Assembly: GCF_030646115.1 (NCBI RefSeq)
Contig: NZ_JAUSMX010000032.1
Coordinates: forward strand, 102,391 to 166,390
Origin: Fluviicoccus sp.
Lineage (GTDB): Bacteria > Pseudomonadota > Gammaproteobacteria > Pseudomonadales > Moraxellaceae
Reading direction: 5' to 3'
DNA: 64,000 bases
Position numbers and translations under genes: made by a program. Under the pieces are notes generated by a model. That model saw nothing but the letters and a program-made list of their open reading frames with translations, had not been told where the DNA came from and ran no database searches. Below, in pieces: positions 7,917 to 16,128 of the stretch (position 1 is the first letter of the stretch; every line of letters starts with the position of its first letter).

Positions 7917-9578
7917 TTAGCCGCCAATCTTCTTGTACTTGATCCGGTGCGGCCCCGAATCCTTGCCCAGCTTGGCTTTACGCCACGCTTCGAATTCGGT
8001 GTAGTTGCCATCGAACCAGTCCACTTCATCGCCTTCAAAGGCCAGGATGTGGGTGGCGATCCGATCCAGGAACCAGCGATCGTGGGACACGCACATGACC
8101 ACGCCGGGGAAGGTGAGGATGGCGTCTTCCAGGGCGCGAAGGGTTTCCACGTCCAGGTCGTTGGAAGGTTCATCGAGCAGGATGACGTTGGCGCCCGCCT
8201 GCAGGATCTTCGCCAGTTGCAACCGGTTGCGTTCACCGCCGGACAGCTCTCCAACGCGCTTCTGCTGGTCGGAGCCCTTGAAGTTGAAGCGGCCGATGTA
8301 GGCGCGCGACGGCATTTCAAAGTCACCGACCTTGAGGATGTCCAGCCCGCCGGAGACTTCTTCCCAGACGGTCTTGTTGTTGTCGAGGTTGTCGCGTATC
8401 TGGCCGATGTAGGCGATCTTGACGCTGTCGCCGACAATGACTTCGCCGGTGTCGGGCTTCTGTTCGCCGGTGATCATGCGGAACAGCGTGGTCTTGCCCG
8501 CGCCATTTGGGCCGATGATGCCGACAATGGCGCCCTTGGGCACGGTGAAGCTGACGTTTTCGTACAGCAGGCGGTCTTCAAAACCCTTGCTGATGCCGCG
8601 CACATCCACCACCACATCGCCCAGACGCGGTCCGGGCGGAATGTACAGCTCCTGGGTTTCGTTGCGCTTCTGGAATTCCTTGCTGGACAGCTCCTCGTAA
8701 GCGGCCAGACGCGCCTTGCTCTTGGCCTGGCGCGCCTTCGGGTTCTGTTGCACCCACTCGGTTTCCCGCTTCAGGGCCTTGTAGTGGGCTTCTTCCTGCT
8801 TGTCTTCCTGTTCCAGGCGGGCGGTCTTCTGCTTCAGCCAGGAGGAATAGTTGCCTTCATAGGGAATGCCGTAGCCACGGTCCAGTTCCAGGATCCAGTC
8901 CGCGACGTTGTCGAGGAAGTAGCGGTCGTGGGTGATGGCGACGATGGTGCCGGGGAAGTCCTTGAGGAAGCGTTCCAGCCAGGAGACGGATTCGGCGTCC
9001 AAATGGTTGGTCGGTTCGTCCAGCAGCAGCATGTCGGGTTTGGACAGCAGCAGGCGGCACAGCGCCACGCGGCGGCGTTCACCGCCGGACAGCTTGCTGA
9101 CGTCGGTATCCCACTCCGGCAGGCGCAGTGCATCGGCAGCCTGTTCCAGCGTGTTGTCGAGGTTGTGGGCGTCCCAGGCCTGGATGATGCCTTCCAGCTT
9201 TTCCTGTTCCACGGCCAGCTTGTCGAAGTCGGCGTCTTCCATGGCGTATTCGGCAAACACTTCATCGAGGCGCTTCAGGGCGTCCAGCGCTTCACGCACG
9301 CCGTCTTCCACGTTACCGCGCACGTCCTTGGTCGGATCGAGTTGCGGTTCCTGTTCGAGGTAGCCGATCTTGATGCCGGTCTGGGCGCGGGCTTCGCCCT
9401 GAAAGTCCTTGTCCACGCCCGCCATGATCTTCAGCAGCGTCGACTTGCCGGAGCCGTTCAGACCCAGCACGCCGATCTTGGCTCCGGGGAAGAAGGACAG
9501 CGAGATGTCCTTGAGGATTTGACGTTTCGGCGGCACGAGCTTGGAAACGCGGTTCATCGTGTAGATGTATTGCGCCAT
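7917..9578 (-). CDS. ettA: Energy-dependent translational throttle protein EttA (ABC-F)
   Basis: 553 residues, against 555 in E. coli. Two ABC domains have Walker A boxes GLNGSGKST and GPNGAGKTT, signature motifs LSGGERRRVAL and LSGGERNRLQL, and Walker B boxes LLLDEPTNHLD and LLDEPSNDLD, joined by the charged linker typical of ABC-F proteins. There is no transmembrane domain: the protein binds the ribosomal E site and gates entry into elongation according to ATP/ADP. The start MAQYIYTMNRVSK at 9578 matches the family, although the frame stays open to 9863 opposite the next gene. A terminator follows, and inverted repeats lie upstream. Confidence 0.96.
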   Translation of the reverse strand: MAQYIYTMNRVSKLVPPKRQILKDISLSFFPGAKIGVLGLNGSGKSTLLKIMAGVDKDFQGEARAQTGIKIGYLEQEPQLDPTKDVRGNVEDGVREALDALKRLDEVFAEYAMEDADFDKLAVEQEKLEGIIQAWDAHNLDNTLEQAADALRLPEWDTDVSKLSGGERRRVALCRLLLSKPDMLLLDEPTNHLDAESVSWLERFLKDFPGTIVAITHDRYFLDNVADWILELDRGYGIPYEGNYSSWLKQKTARLEQEDKQEEAHYKALKRETEWVQQNPKARQAKSKARLAAYEELSSKEFQKRNETQELYIPPGPRLGDVVVDVRGISKGFEDRLLYENVSFTVPKGAIVGIIGPNGAGKTTLFRMITGEQKPDTGEVIVGDSVKIAYIGQIRDNLDNNKTVWEEVSGGLDILKVGDFEMPSRAYIGRFNFKGSDQQKRVGELSGGERNRLQLAKILQAGANVILLDEPSNDLDVETLRALEDAILTFPGVVMCVSHDRWFLDRIATHILAFEGDEVDWFDGNYTEFEAWRKAKLGKDSGPHRIKYKKIGG

Positions 9579-9660
9579 GGGGAATACGACCTGTGGTGGT
9601 GCTGGAAAAATGGCGCACAGTATAACGCTAACCGCTGCAAAACCGCAGGTTTGCCGAGGG

Positions 9661-9722
9661 GGTAACCGGCCATCAGGACATGTTCTGTTACAGACTGGAT
9701 GGCCGGACGGGTTACCGGTAAC
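9661..9722. promoter_or_regulatory. Inverted repeats between divergent ettA and NlpC/P60 gene
   Basis: The arms GGTAACC-GGCCATC (9661-9674) and GATGGCC-N5-GGTTACC (9698-9716) form a bulged hairpin. They merge with a perfect 12-bp palindrome GTTACCGGTAAC (9711-9722). The gap separates two divergent promoters, so a repressor or activator site is plausible; no known regulator is recognised. Confidence 0.4.
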
Positions 9723-9774
9723 GCTGTCAATGGGGTAGTTTCGGGAAATATTCGAGCAAAATGATGATTTTCCG

Positions 9775-10275
9775 ATGAATTGGCGCCGGATGACACCCCG
9801 ATTTGCCGTACTGCTGCTGACCATGTTTGCGCTGTTCGGCTGCACAACCAGCCGCGCCAGCATGCCCCATGCCGCGCTGCCCTATGTGTCCGGCGAGGAC
9901 ATGCTGATCTCCGCCTACAGCCTGATGGGTACGCCTTACCTGCCCGGCGGCAATACCCCGGCAGAGGGCTTTGATTGCAGCGGTTTCGTGCGTTATGTGC
10001 TGCTGGAGAATGGAGTGTCGCTGCCGGAGCGGTCTTCCGAAGACATGTACCGGGCAGGCTGGCGGCCGGTCAGCCGCGATGCCCTGAAGCCGGGTGATCT
10101 GGTGTTCTTCCAGACCGGCCGCCAGTCGCGGGTCAACCATGTGGGTATCTATGTCGGTGACGGCCAGTTCATCCACGCCCCGGCGCGCGGCGGTGCGGTG
10201 CGGGTGGAAAGCCTGTCGCTGCCCTACTGGCAAAGCGCGTGGAGCGGCGCCCGCCGTGTTGCGGAAGGCGGTTAA
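9775..10275 (+). CDS. NlpC/P60 family lipoprotein, probable murein endopeptidase
   Basis: 166 residues. The signal peptide ends in the lipobox LFGC, with acylated Cys23. The NlpC/P60 domain occupies about residues 42-155 and shows the catalytic triad context: FDCSGF (Cys68), NHVGIYVGDG (His122) and FIHAP (His134). The enzyme would cleave D-Glu-DAP type peptide bonds in the cell wall from the outer or inner membrane surface. Residue 24 onward lacks an Asp at +2 of the lipoprotein, which favours outer-membrane sorting. It is a single gene, divergent from ettA. Confidence 0.92.
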   Translation: MNWRRMTPRFAVLLLTMFALFGCTTSRASMPHAALPYVSGEDMLISAYSLMGTPYLPGGNTPAEGFDCSGFVRYVLLENGVSLPERSSEDMYRAGWRPVSRDALKPGDLVFFQTGRQSRVNHVGIYVGDGQFIHAPARGGAVRVESLSLPYWQSAWSGARRVAEGG

Positions 10276-10278
10276 ACC

Positions 10279-11094
10279 TTATTCCAGCCGCTCCCGGCAA
10301 TCGGGAGTGGCCACTTGGTACTGGCGGGCCAGTTCGGCCTGAGTGCCGCTGCGGCGCAACTGATCCAGGGTTTTCCGCAGGTTGGCGTAGAGCAGGGGGG
10401 CGTTTTCAGCCTGCCTGGAAACCGCCAGCCGGTAGGATTTGCTCATGCCGCCCAGCTCAATGCACCCCAGCGGGGCCGACGTGTATAGTCCCATGACCTT
10501 GCCCCGCGCCAGAACGGACGCCTCAATCAGCAGGAAATCGCAGGCTTGGCGTTGCAGTTTGTTCAGGGCGTCCTGGATGGAGTCCGCCCGCTGCAGGGTC
10601 AGCTGGGCAGGCAGGTTGCCGTAGTTGTAGTCCTTCACTCCGCAGGTCTTCCATCCCTTCAGGTCCGCCATCTGCCGGATCGGAACGCTGTGTGGAAATC
10701 GGGACTGGGTGTACATCAGGGTGTAGTGCAGTTTGTAGATGGGGTCGGTGAACAGCAGGTATTCCCGGCGTTCGGGCGTGGAACTGATGTCCCAGACCAG
10801 GTCGCAACGCTCGGCGGCGAGCGTGCTCCGGGCTTTCTGGTGGACCATGGCCCAGGGCAGGCGGTGTATCCGGAATTCCTCCCCCAGGGCATTCAGGGCC
10901 AATGACGCCAGTTCCACGGTGAAGCCTTTGAGTGCGGGCGGCGCGCCGGAGCCGGAGTCTTGAAGGAAGGAGTAGGGCGGCCACGGATTCTCGTCAATGC
11001 AGACGTTGAGCGGCGATGCCTTGGCTTGGCCGGTTACGGCCATCAGGGTCGCCAGAAATAGAAGCAGGCCTTGCAGGGCCCGGGGCATGCGCAT
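10279..11094 (-). CDS. Periplasmic substrate-binding protein, SBP_bac_3 type
   Basis: 271 residues with a clear signal peptide (about residues 1-26, ending in a QAKA-S site). The mature part begins NVCIDENPWPPYSF, the usual first strand and ligand loop of amino-acid-type extracellular binding domains, and contains GFTVELASLALNALG and CDLVWDISSTPERREYLLFTDPIY, both typical. No permease or ATPase gene adjoins it, so it may be an orphan receptor or pair with a distant transporter or sensor. Two candidate starts (11094, 11088) lie six bases apart. Confidence 0.85.
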   Translation of the reverse strand: MRMPRALQGLLLFLATLMAVTGQAKASPLNVCIDENPWPPYSFLQDSGSGAPPALKGFTVELASLALNALGEEFRIHRLPWAMVHQKARSTLAAERCDLVWDISSTPERREYLLFTDPIYKLHYTLMYTQSRFPHSVPIRQMADLKGWKTCGVKDYNYGNLPAQLTLQRADSIQDALNKLQRQACDFLLIEASVLARGKVMGLYTSAPLGCIELGGMSKSYRLAVSRQAENAPLLYANLRKTLDQLRRSGTQAELARQYQVATPDCRERLE

Positions 11095-11235
11095 GACAGT
11101 TTTCCTGTCCGGATTCTGATTAAAGTATAGGCATTTTCCGCCAATCCGGCGCTGACTTCTTGTGAATTGGCGGCGCGTTGCGGCGAACTGTCGGCATGGA
11201 TGTTGAAAAGCGCTTTCCGCCGCCGCCTGTCATGG

Positions 11236-11241
11236 TAAAAT
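11236..11241 (+). promoter_or_regulatory. Candidate -10 (TAAAAT) for glyA
   Basis: TAAAAT lies 38 bases ahead of the glyA ATG in the only AT-rich stretch of the gap. A good -35 box is not seen. Confidence 0.35.
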
Positions 11242-11279
11242 ATGTGCCTTCGTCCGCCAGTCCCCTCGTGAGAGCCTCC

Positions 11280-12533
11280 ATGTTCAGTAACACCACCCTT
11301 TCGCAATTCGACCCCCAGCTGGCCCAGGCCATTGCCCAGGAAGACGCCCGCCAGGAGGCCCACATCGAGCTGATCGCCTCTGAAAACTACTGCTCGCCCA
11401 TGGTCATGGCCGCTCAGGGTTCGAAGCTGACCAACAAGTATGCCGAAGGCTATCCCGGCAAGCGCTATTACGGCGGCTGCGAATTTGCGGATGTGGTGGA
11501 AACCCTGGCCATTGAACGCGCCAAGGAACTGTTCGGCGCCGACTACGCCAACGTGCAGCCGCACTCCGGTTCCCAGGCCAACGGCGCGGTGTTCCTGGCG
11601 CTGCTGAACGCCGGCGACACCGTGCTGGGCATGAGCCTGGCCCACGGCGGCCACCTCACCCACGGCGCCAAGGTCAACTTTTCAGGCAAGACCTACAACG
11701 CCATCCAGTACGGCCTGAACCCGATTACCGGTGAAGTGGACTACGACGAAGTCGAGCGTCTGGCCGTTGAGAACAAGCCGAAGATGATCATCGCCGGTTT
11801 CTCTGCCTATTCGCGCGTGCTGGACTGGAACCGTTTCCGTGAAATCGCCGACAAGGTGGGCGCGTACCTGATGGTGGACATGGCCCACGTGGCCGGTCTG
11901 GTCGCCGCCGGTGTGTACCCCAACCCGGTGCAGATCGCCGACGTCACCACCACCACCACCCACAAGACACTTCGCGGCCCCCGCGCCGGTCTTATCCTGG
12001 CCCGCAAGAACGAAGAAATCGAAAAGAAGCTGAACTCTGCCGTGTTCCCCGGCAACCAGGGCGGCCCGCTGATGCATGTCATCGCCGCCAAGGCCGTCTG
12101 CTTCCTCGAAGCCATGCAGCCCGGTTTCACCGAATACCAGAAGCAGGTCGTCAAGAACGCCCAGACCATGGCCGCCGTGTTCATGAACCGCAGCTATGAC
12201 GTGGTGTCCGAAGGCACCGACAACCACCTGTTCCTGGTGTCGCTGATCGGCCGTGAAATCACAGGCAAGGACGCAGACGCCGCGCTTGGCAAGGCTGGCA
12301 TCACCGTCAACAAGAACGCCGTGCCCAACGACCCGCGCTCGCCGTTTGTCACCTCCGGCATCCGCATCGGCACCCCGGCGGTCACCACCCGCGGTTTCGG
12401 TGAGGCGGAAGTGGCGCAACTGGCGCACTGGATGTGCGACATCCTCGACAACCACACCGATGAGGAAGTTATTGCGCGGGTTGCCAAGCAGGTGCACACC
12501 ATTTGCCAGCAATTCCCGGTCTATCCTGCCTGA
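11280..12533 (+). CDS. glyA: Serine hydroxymethyltransferase
   Basis: 417 residues, the same length as the E. coli enzyme. [14 protein letters not shown] places the PLP-binding lysine at Lys229, exactly as in E. coli, and ELIASEN near residue 30 is the conserved substrate region. It converts serine and tetrahydrofolate to glycine and 5,10-methylene-THF in the cytoplasm. The frame is open upstream to 11178, but ATG 11280 gives the family N-terminus. The gene is monocistronic with a strong terminator. Confidence 0.98.
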   Translation: MFSNTTLSQFDPQLAQAIAQEDARQEAHIELIASENYCSPMVMAAQGSKLTNKYAEGYPGKRYYGGCEFADVVETLAIERAKELFGADYANVQPHSGSQANGAVFLALLNAGDTVLGMSLAHGGHLTHGAKVNFSGKTYNAIQYGLNPITGEVDYDEVERLAVENKPKMIIAGFSAYSRVLDWNRFREIADKVGAYLMVDMAHVAGLVAAGVYPNPVQIADVTTTTTHKTLRGPRAGLILARKNEEIEKKLNSAVFPGNQGGPLMHVIAAKAVCFLEAMQPGFTEYQKQVVKNAQTMAAVFMNRSYDVVSEGTDNHLFLVSLIGREITGKDADAALGKAGITVNKNAVPNDPRSPFVTSGIRIGTPAVTTRGFGEAEVAQLAHWMCDILDNHTDEEVIARVAKQVHTICQQFPVYPA

Positions 12534-12556
12534 TTGGCCGACGGATTGTGGTAAAA

Positions 12557-12586
12557 GAAAAAGGCGCACTCCGGTGCGCCTTTTTT
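12557..12586 (+). terminator. Intrinsic terminator after glyA
   Basis: An 11-bp stem AAAAGGCGCAC / GTGCGCCTTTT with a TCCG loop and a T-run to 12586. Confidence 0.92.
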
Positions 12587-12618
12587 GTTGGCTGATTATA
12601 AAAAGACGAGGAGCGAGC

Positions 12619-13176
12619 ATGACCGGGCATCAGATGGCGGGCATCTACCGTATCGAGGGCGATTGGACACTGATTGAGATCAAGCTCAGCGAAACCAACC
12701 AGTTGTTCAATTCCATGGACCCGTCTCCATTCCGGGAACGCGACCTGGACCCGGACGCGGCGGCCTACATCATGGATGCCCTGCGGGAACTGCACGGACA
12801 TGCCAAGGTCAAGCTGGTGGTCTATTTTCCGGGACCGCATGAGGCCGGGCTGGGGGTCATGATCCATGAGTCCATCCGCAATTATTTCAGCTATCGCGAG
12901 CGCGCCGCCCGGTTTGCCGTGCGTCAGAAATTGCGGTTGGGGCGCAGCAGTCTGCTGGTCGGGCTGGTCTTCCTGGCACTGTGCAGCGTGTTGCGCCTGC
13001 TGTTGCCGGGTCAGGATGTCAGTGCGAAAACCCTCGGCGAGGGCTTGCTGATTGTAGGCTGGGTGGCCATGTGGAAGCCGCTGGAAATCCTGTTGTATGA
13101 ATGGTGGCCGTTGCTGGCGGATGCAAGATTAGATGCGAGGGCCACCGCCTTGCATGTGGAGGTGCGTGAAGGGTAA
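12619..13176 (+). CDS. Conserved hypothetical inner-membrane protein
   Basis: 185 residues, no recognised domain. The N-terminal ~100 residues are soluble with mixed charge (IYRIEGDWTLIEIKL reads like a beta-hairpin). A basic stretch (RERAARFAVRQKLRLGR) leads into two hydrophobic helices, about 108-128 and 138-160, separated by a short loop; the C-terminus is soluble. ATG 12619 is chosen because a GAGGAG Shine-Dalgarno lies directly upstream; the longer open frame overlaps glyA and the terminator. The topology suggests a two-pass protein with both ends in the cytoplasm. Function is unknown. Confidence 0.75.
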   Translation: MTGHQMAGIYRIEGDWTLIEIKLSETNQLFNSMDPSPFRERDLDPDAAAYIMDALRELHGHAKVKLVVYFPGPHEAGLGVMIHESIRNYFSYRERAARFAVRQKLRLGRSSLLVGLVFLALCSVLRLLLPGQDVSAKTLGEGLLIVGWVAMWKPLEILLYEWWPLLADARLDARATALHVEVREG

Positions 13177-13293
13177 GCACGGTGATTCTGACGACGGTGT
13201 GCCGGATTCTCCGGCAATGCCAGCCCGTTTACGGATTTCTCCTTGATCTCTGTCATATGAGGCCAACCAGTTCACAAATTACTGACAGTTAAT

Positions 13294-13322
13294 TTGACAT
13301 TATAACTTATGTGGTCTTAAAT
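13294..13322 (+). promoter_or_regulatory. Sigma70-type promoter of the hemerythrin gene
   Basis: A perfect -35 TTGACA (13294-13299), 17-bp spacer, TTAAAT (13317-13322). Confidence 0.65.
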
Positions 13323-13358
13323 CTTTGCCAATCCCTTCCCCAGCCGCTGAGGCCCGTC

Positions 13359-13856
13359 ATGGCATCTACTGCCCCCGCTGATCTGTTCCAATGGTCCGAT
13401 GATTTCAACGTCAACATCCAGGAAGTCGATGAACAGCACAAGGTACTGGTGGATCTGCTGAACCAGTTGCACCGCGCCATTATGGAACACCGTGGCAAGG
13501 CTGCCTCCCGCGTCATTCTTGACCAGCTGGCCGACTACACCCGCACCCACTTCCTGCTGGAAGAGAGCCTGATGCGGGTGCTGCATTATCCCGGTCTGGA
13601 AATTCACAAGCAGCAGCATGAAGACCTGATCAAGCAGATTCATGAGTTGCAGCACAAGCTGGACCATGAAAACGTCACCATCACCTTTGAGCTGCTGCAC
13701 TTCCTGAAGATGTGGCTGATCCAGCACATCAACGAAAGCGACAAGCGTTTCGGGGATTTCTTCGCCAAGTCCCAGAATCTGCAGCAATACCAGACTTGGA
13801 ACAAGGAAGTGGAACAGACGATGACCAAAAAGAAATGGTGGTGGAAGTTCTGGTAA
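13359..13856 (+). CDS. Bacteriohemerythrin with a Lys/Trp-rich C-terminal tail
   Basis: 165 residues. All diiron ligands of the hemerythrin four-helix bundle can be placed: His27, His64 and Glu68 (HFLLE), His83 and His87 (HKQQH), His123 and Asp128 (HINESD). It would bind O2 (or NO) reversibly in the cytoplasm, as oxygen store, carrier or sensor. ATG 13359 has a GAGG site upstream; an in-frame GTG at 13311 falls within the promoter. The last eleven residues (MTKKKWWWKFW) are strongly basic and aromatic, unlike the normal end of the domain. A strong promoter and a bidirectional terminator flank the gene. Confidence 0.93.
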   Translation: MASTAPADLFQWSDDFNVNIQEVDEQHKVLVDLLNQLHRAIMEHRGKAASRVILDQLADYTRTHFLLEESLMRVLHYPGLEIHKQQHEDLIKQIHELQHKLDHENVTITFELLHFLKMWLIQHINESDKRFGDFFAKSQNLQQYQTWNKEVEQTMTKKKWWWKFW

Positions 13857-13875
13857 ACCGCCAAGTTTCATTGCG

Positions 13876-13908
13876 AAAAAAACGGGCCGTCTTGACGGCC
13901 CGTTTTTT
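13876..13908. terminator. Bidirectional intrinsic terminator
   Basis: A ~15-bp stem with a TT loop. A-runs and T-runs on either side let it work for both the hemerythrin gene (plus) and the converging hydroxylase gene (minus). Confidence 0.9.
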
Positions 13909-13926
13909 ATGGGTGGTTATCCGGTA

Positions 13927-14739
13927 TCACGACCGGTCCTGCACTGCAGAGGGCTTGGCGCGTGCCTGCCGACGTTCGTTGCGCCAGGCCTCATAACCCC
14001 GCGCATAGGTCCCCCAGAACCGGTCCAGATAGGGCAGGAAACCGGCGTAATTACCCTGATACTGCGAGTGATGAAAGTCGTGATAGCCCGCGCCTTCGTA
14101 CAGCGGGAGGATATGGCCGGGATTCCACGGGAAGACGTAACCGCAATGGCCGTCCGCCGCCTCGAATTGGCGGATCACGATCCAGATCCACAACACGTAG
14201 AGATGCGCCCCCACCAGCCACGGCCCCACCAGCGCCAGCGTGCTGATGATGACAAATTCCAGCAAGTGGAAATAGTTGCCGTTGATGGCGCTGGTCTGGC
14301 GGATGCGGTGATGCACGCTGTGCACGTGCTTCAGCAGCCAGCCCTTGTGCATGGCGCGGTGCACCCAGTAGTACAGGAAATCGTCCAGGAAGATGAAAAA
14401 CAGCAGTTGGGCAATAATGATGTACCAGGCAGGCAGCTCACCAAGGTGAATCGGAGTCAGGCGCATCCACGGCCAGCTCAGCACCAGGATCACCACCATC
14501 ACGGCATTGTTGAATAACAGCCGCCCGATGGTCGGTCCCAGCCATTTTGGGACGTCAAATGGTTTGTCCTGAACCTTGTATCTGGACAGTGAAGGCGGGT
14601 CGATCCACGCAAGGACGGTGTAGGGGATGGCAAACAGCAGGAAGGTGCTGAAGCTGATGGCCAGCGTCGCCATCGGATACAGCCAGAACATCGGTTCCTG
14701 GTACCAGCCGGTAATGGTGGCGATAAGGTCGGGCGGCAT
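13927..14739 (-). CDS. Fatty acid hydroxylase / sterol desaturase superfamily membrane protein
   Basis: 270 residues with about four to five membrane helices. The histidine boxes of the di-iron superfamily are in order: HRAMH and HSVHH near residues 128-144, then HDFHH near residue 218. Bacterial members hydroxylate or desaturate lipids, carotenoids or sterol-like compounds at the inner membrane; the substrate is not identifiable. Gene context (an unrelated membrane gene upstream) gives no clue. It shares a terminator with the converging hemerythrin gene. Confidence 0.9.
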   Translation of the reverse strand: MPPDLIATITGWYQEPMFWLYPMATLAISFSTFLLFAIPYTVLAWIDPPSLSRYKVQDKPFDVPKWLGPTIGRLLFNNAVMVVILVLSWPWMRLTPIHLGELPAWYIIIAQLLFFIFLDDFLYYWVHRAMHKGWLLKHVHSVHHRIRQTSAINGNYFHLLEFVIISTLALVGPWLVGAHLYVLWIWIVIRQFEAADGHCGYVFPWNPGHILPLYEGAGYHDFHHSQYQGNYAGFLPYLDRFWGTYARGYEAWRNERRQARAKPSAVQDRS

Positions 14740-14820
14740 GACGTTCTCGGTTTGTTTTGATTATCGAGTCAGTGTAGTTCGGGATGGCGGGGCGGGCTTG
14801 CCGGTTTGCGCCAATGCCGG

Positions 14821-16128
14821 TCAGGGCGGGTGCGGCGGATGCTTCAGGAAATAGAGATTGGCTGCGGCGCGGGTGCTGCGTGGGTCCAGCCGCATCGCTT
14901 CGGTGAAGGCAAGGCGAGCGCAGTTGGGCCGTCCTTCCTTCTGGCAGGCGATACCCAGATTGTTCCAGACCCGGCTTTTGCCCGGTGACTGTTCGGCGGT
15001 GCGCGCCCACAGGGCGGTGGCGCTGTGGTAATCCTCGTTGCGGATCTGCAGGGCGGTGATCAGCAACGGCAACAGCAGCCATAACAGGCAACGTCCGGCG
15101 CGGACCGGTTGCAGCAGGCTGCCCGCAGCCCACGCCAGACCGATCAGCGCCGGGTAGAGGTGACGGTCACTGGCCACATCCAGTCGCGGCATGAGGCTGT
15201 TGGTGGGCGCCAGCATCAGGAAGAACCAGAGCAGCCCGCCCGCCGTCCACGAACGCCGGGCTACGGTAGACCACAAGGCGAGGCTGACGATCAGCAGCCA
15301 GCCCGCGCCCCAGAGCCAATGCACCATCGCGGGGGACGACGGCACGGCCAAGTCCGGGTCGAGGTTGGGCGTCAGCCGCAGCGGGCCGGTGACAAAGTAA
15401 CGCAGAGCCTCAATCTGGGCCAGCCCTTGTGCGGCAGGCGGGCGGGTGGCCAGGCTGACATCGATCAAGCGCCGGAAATGCGGTTCTATCAGGAAGATCA
15501 GTGCGGCGACGGCCACGACAGTGAGTGTCGGCCATAACTGCCGCAGGATATCCTGAGCCTTGCGACCCTGAAGCCACAATACCAGCGCAAAGGCCGCCGG
15601 AAATATCCAGGCCGTTTCACGCACGGCCAGCGCCGCCAGGGTACACAACGCCGCCAGCGCGGCCCGTTGCGGGTGATGTCCGGCCAGCAGCCACAGCCCC
15701 GCCAGTAGGCCTGTGGTGGATAACGATACCGAGCGCCCGGCGATGTAGGTCACGGCCTCGGTCTGCGCCGGATGCATGAACCAGAGCAGGGTCACCGCCA
15801 GTTGCACCGGCTTTGCCAGCCGGCCGGTGCGGCCCAGCCACGCGTACAGCAACCCGCCATTCAGGGCATGGATCAGCAGGTTGGTCAGGTGGAAGCCGAA
15901 CGGGTCTGGAGCCAGCGTCCAGTTCAGGGCATAGCTGAGCTTGAGCAGGGGGCGGATGCCCGGCAGCGACCGCCACCAGGCTTCCAGGCTGTGCACCGCC
16001 GGCTGATCGACAATGACATTGTAGTCATCGAACTGGAAGGGCCCGGACAGGGCGGGCAGCCACAGCAACAGCGCAACAACCGGCAGCAGCCATGGCCACG
16101 CCGGTTGCCGCTCCAAGTGGCTGGTCAT
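14821..16128 (-). CDS. GT-C-like multi-pass membrane protein with C-terminal TPR
   Basis: 435 residues with about ten hydrophobic helices. An early luminal FQFDDY motif (about residue 31) is the type of acidic loop found in GT-C glycosyltransferases and TMTC-like proteins. The C-terminal ~70 residues (SRVWNNLGIACQKEGRPNCARLAFTEAMRLDP) form a tetratricopeptide hairpin. It is probably an inner-membrane glycosyltransferase using a lipid-linked sugar, with acceptor unknown. The ATG overlaps the stop of the upstream DUF3617 gene by one base, so the two are translationally coupled. Confidence 0.75.
   Translation of the reverse strand: MTSHLERQPAWPWLLPVVALLLWLPALSGPFQFDDYNVIVDQPAVHSLEAWWRSLPGIRPLLKLSYALNWTLAPDPFGFHLTNLLIHALNGGLLYAWLGRTGRLAKPVQLAVTLLWFMHPAQTEAVTYIAGRSVSLSTTGLLAGLWLLAGHHPQRAALAALCTLAALAVRETAWIFPAAFALVLWLQGRKAQDILRQLWPTLTVVAVAALIFLIEPHFRRLIDVSLATRPPAAQGLAQIEALRYFVTGPLRLTPNLDPDLAVPSSPAMVHWLWGAGWLLIVSLALWSTVARRSWTAGGLLWFFLMLAPTNSLMPRLDVASDRHLYPALIGLAWAAGSLLQPVRAGRCLLWLLLPLLITALQIRNEDYHSATALWARTAEQSPGKSRVWNNLGIACQKEGRPNCARLAFTEAMRLDPRSTRAAANLYFLKHPPHPP

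Noticed and set aside
7782..9665. 627-codon open frame on the plus strand
   Set aside because: Shadow of ettA on the other strand; repetitive Ala/Val/Gln composition.
9579..9863. N-terminal extension of ettA
   Set aside because: It crosses the inverted repeats and the NlpC/P60 gene; family start is MAQYIYTM at 9578.
13177..13293. CCGGA-TTC-TCCGG hairpin after the small membrane protein gene as terminator
   Set aside because: Short stem and no U-run.
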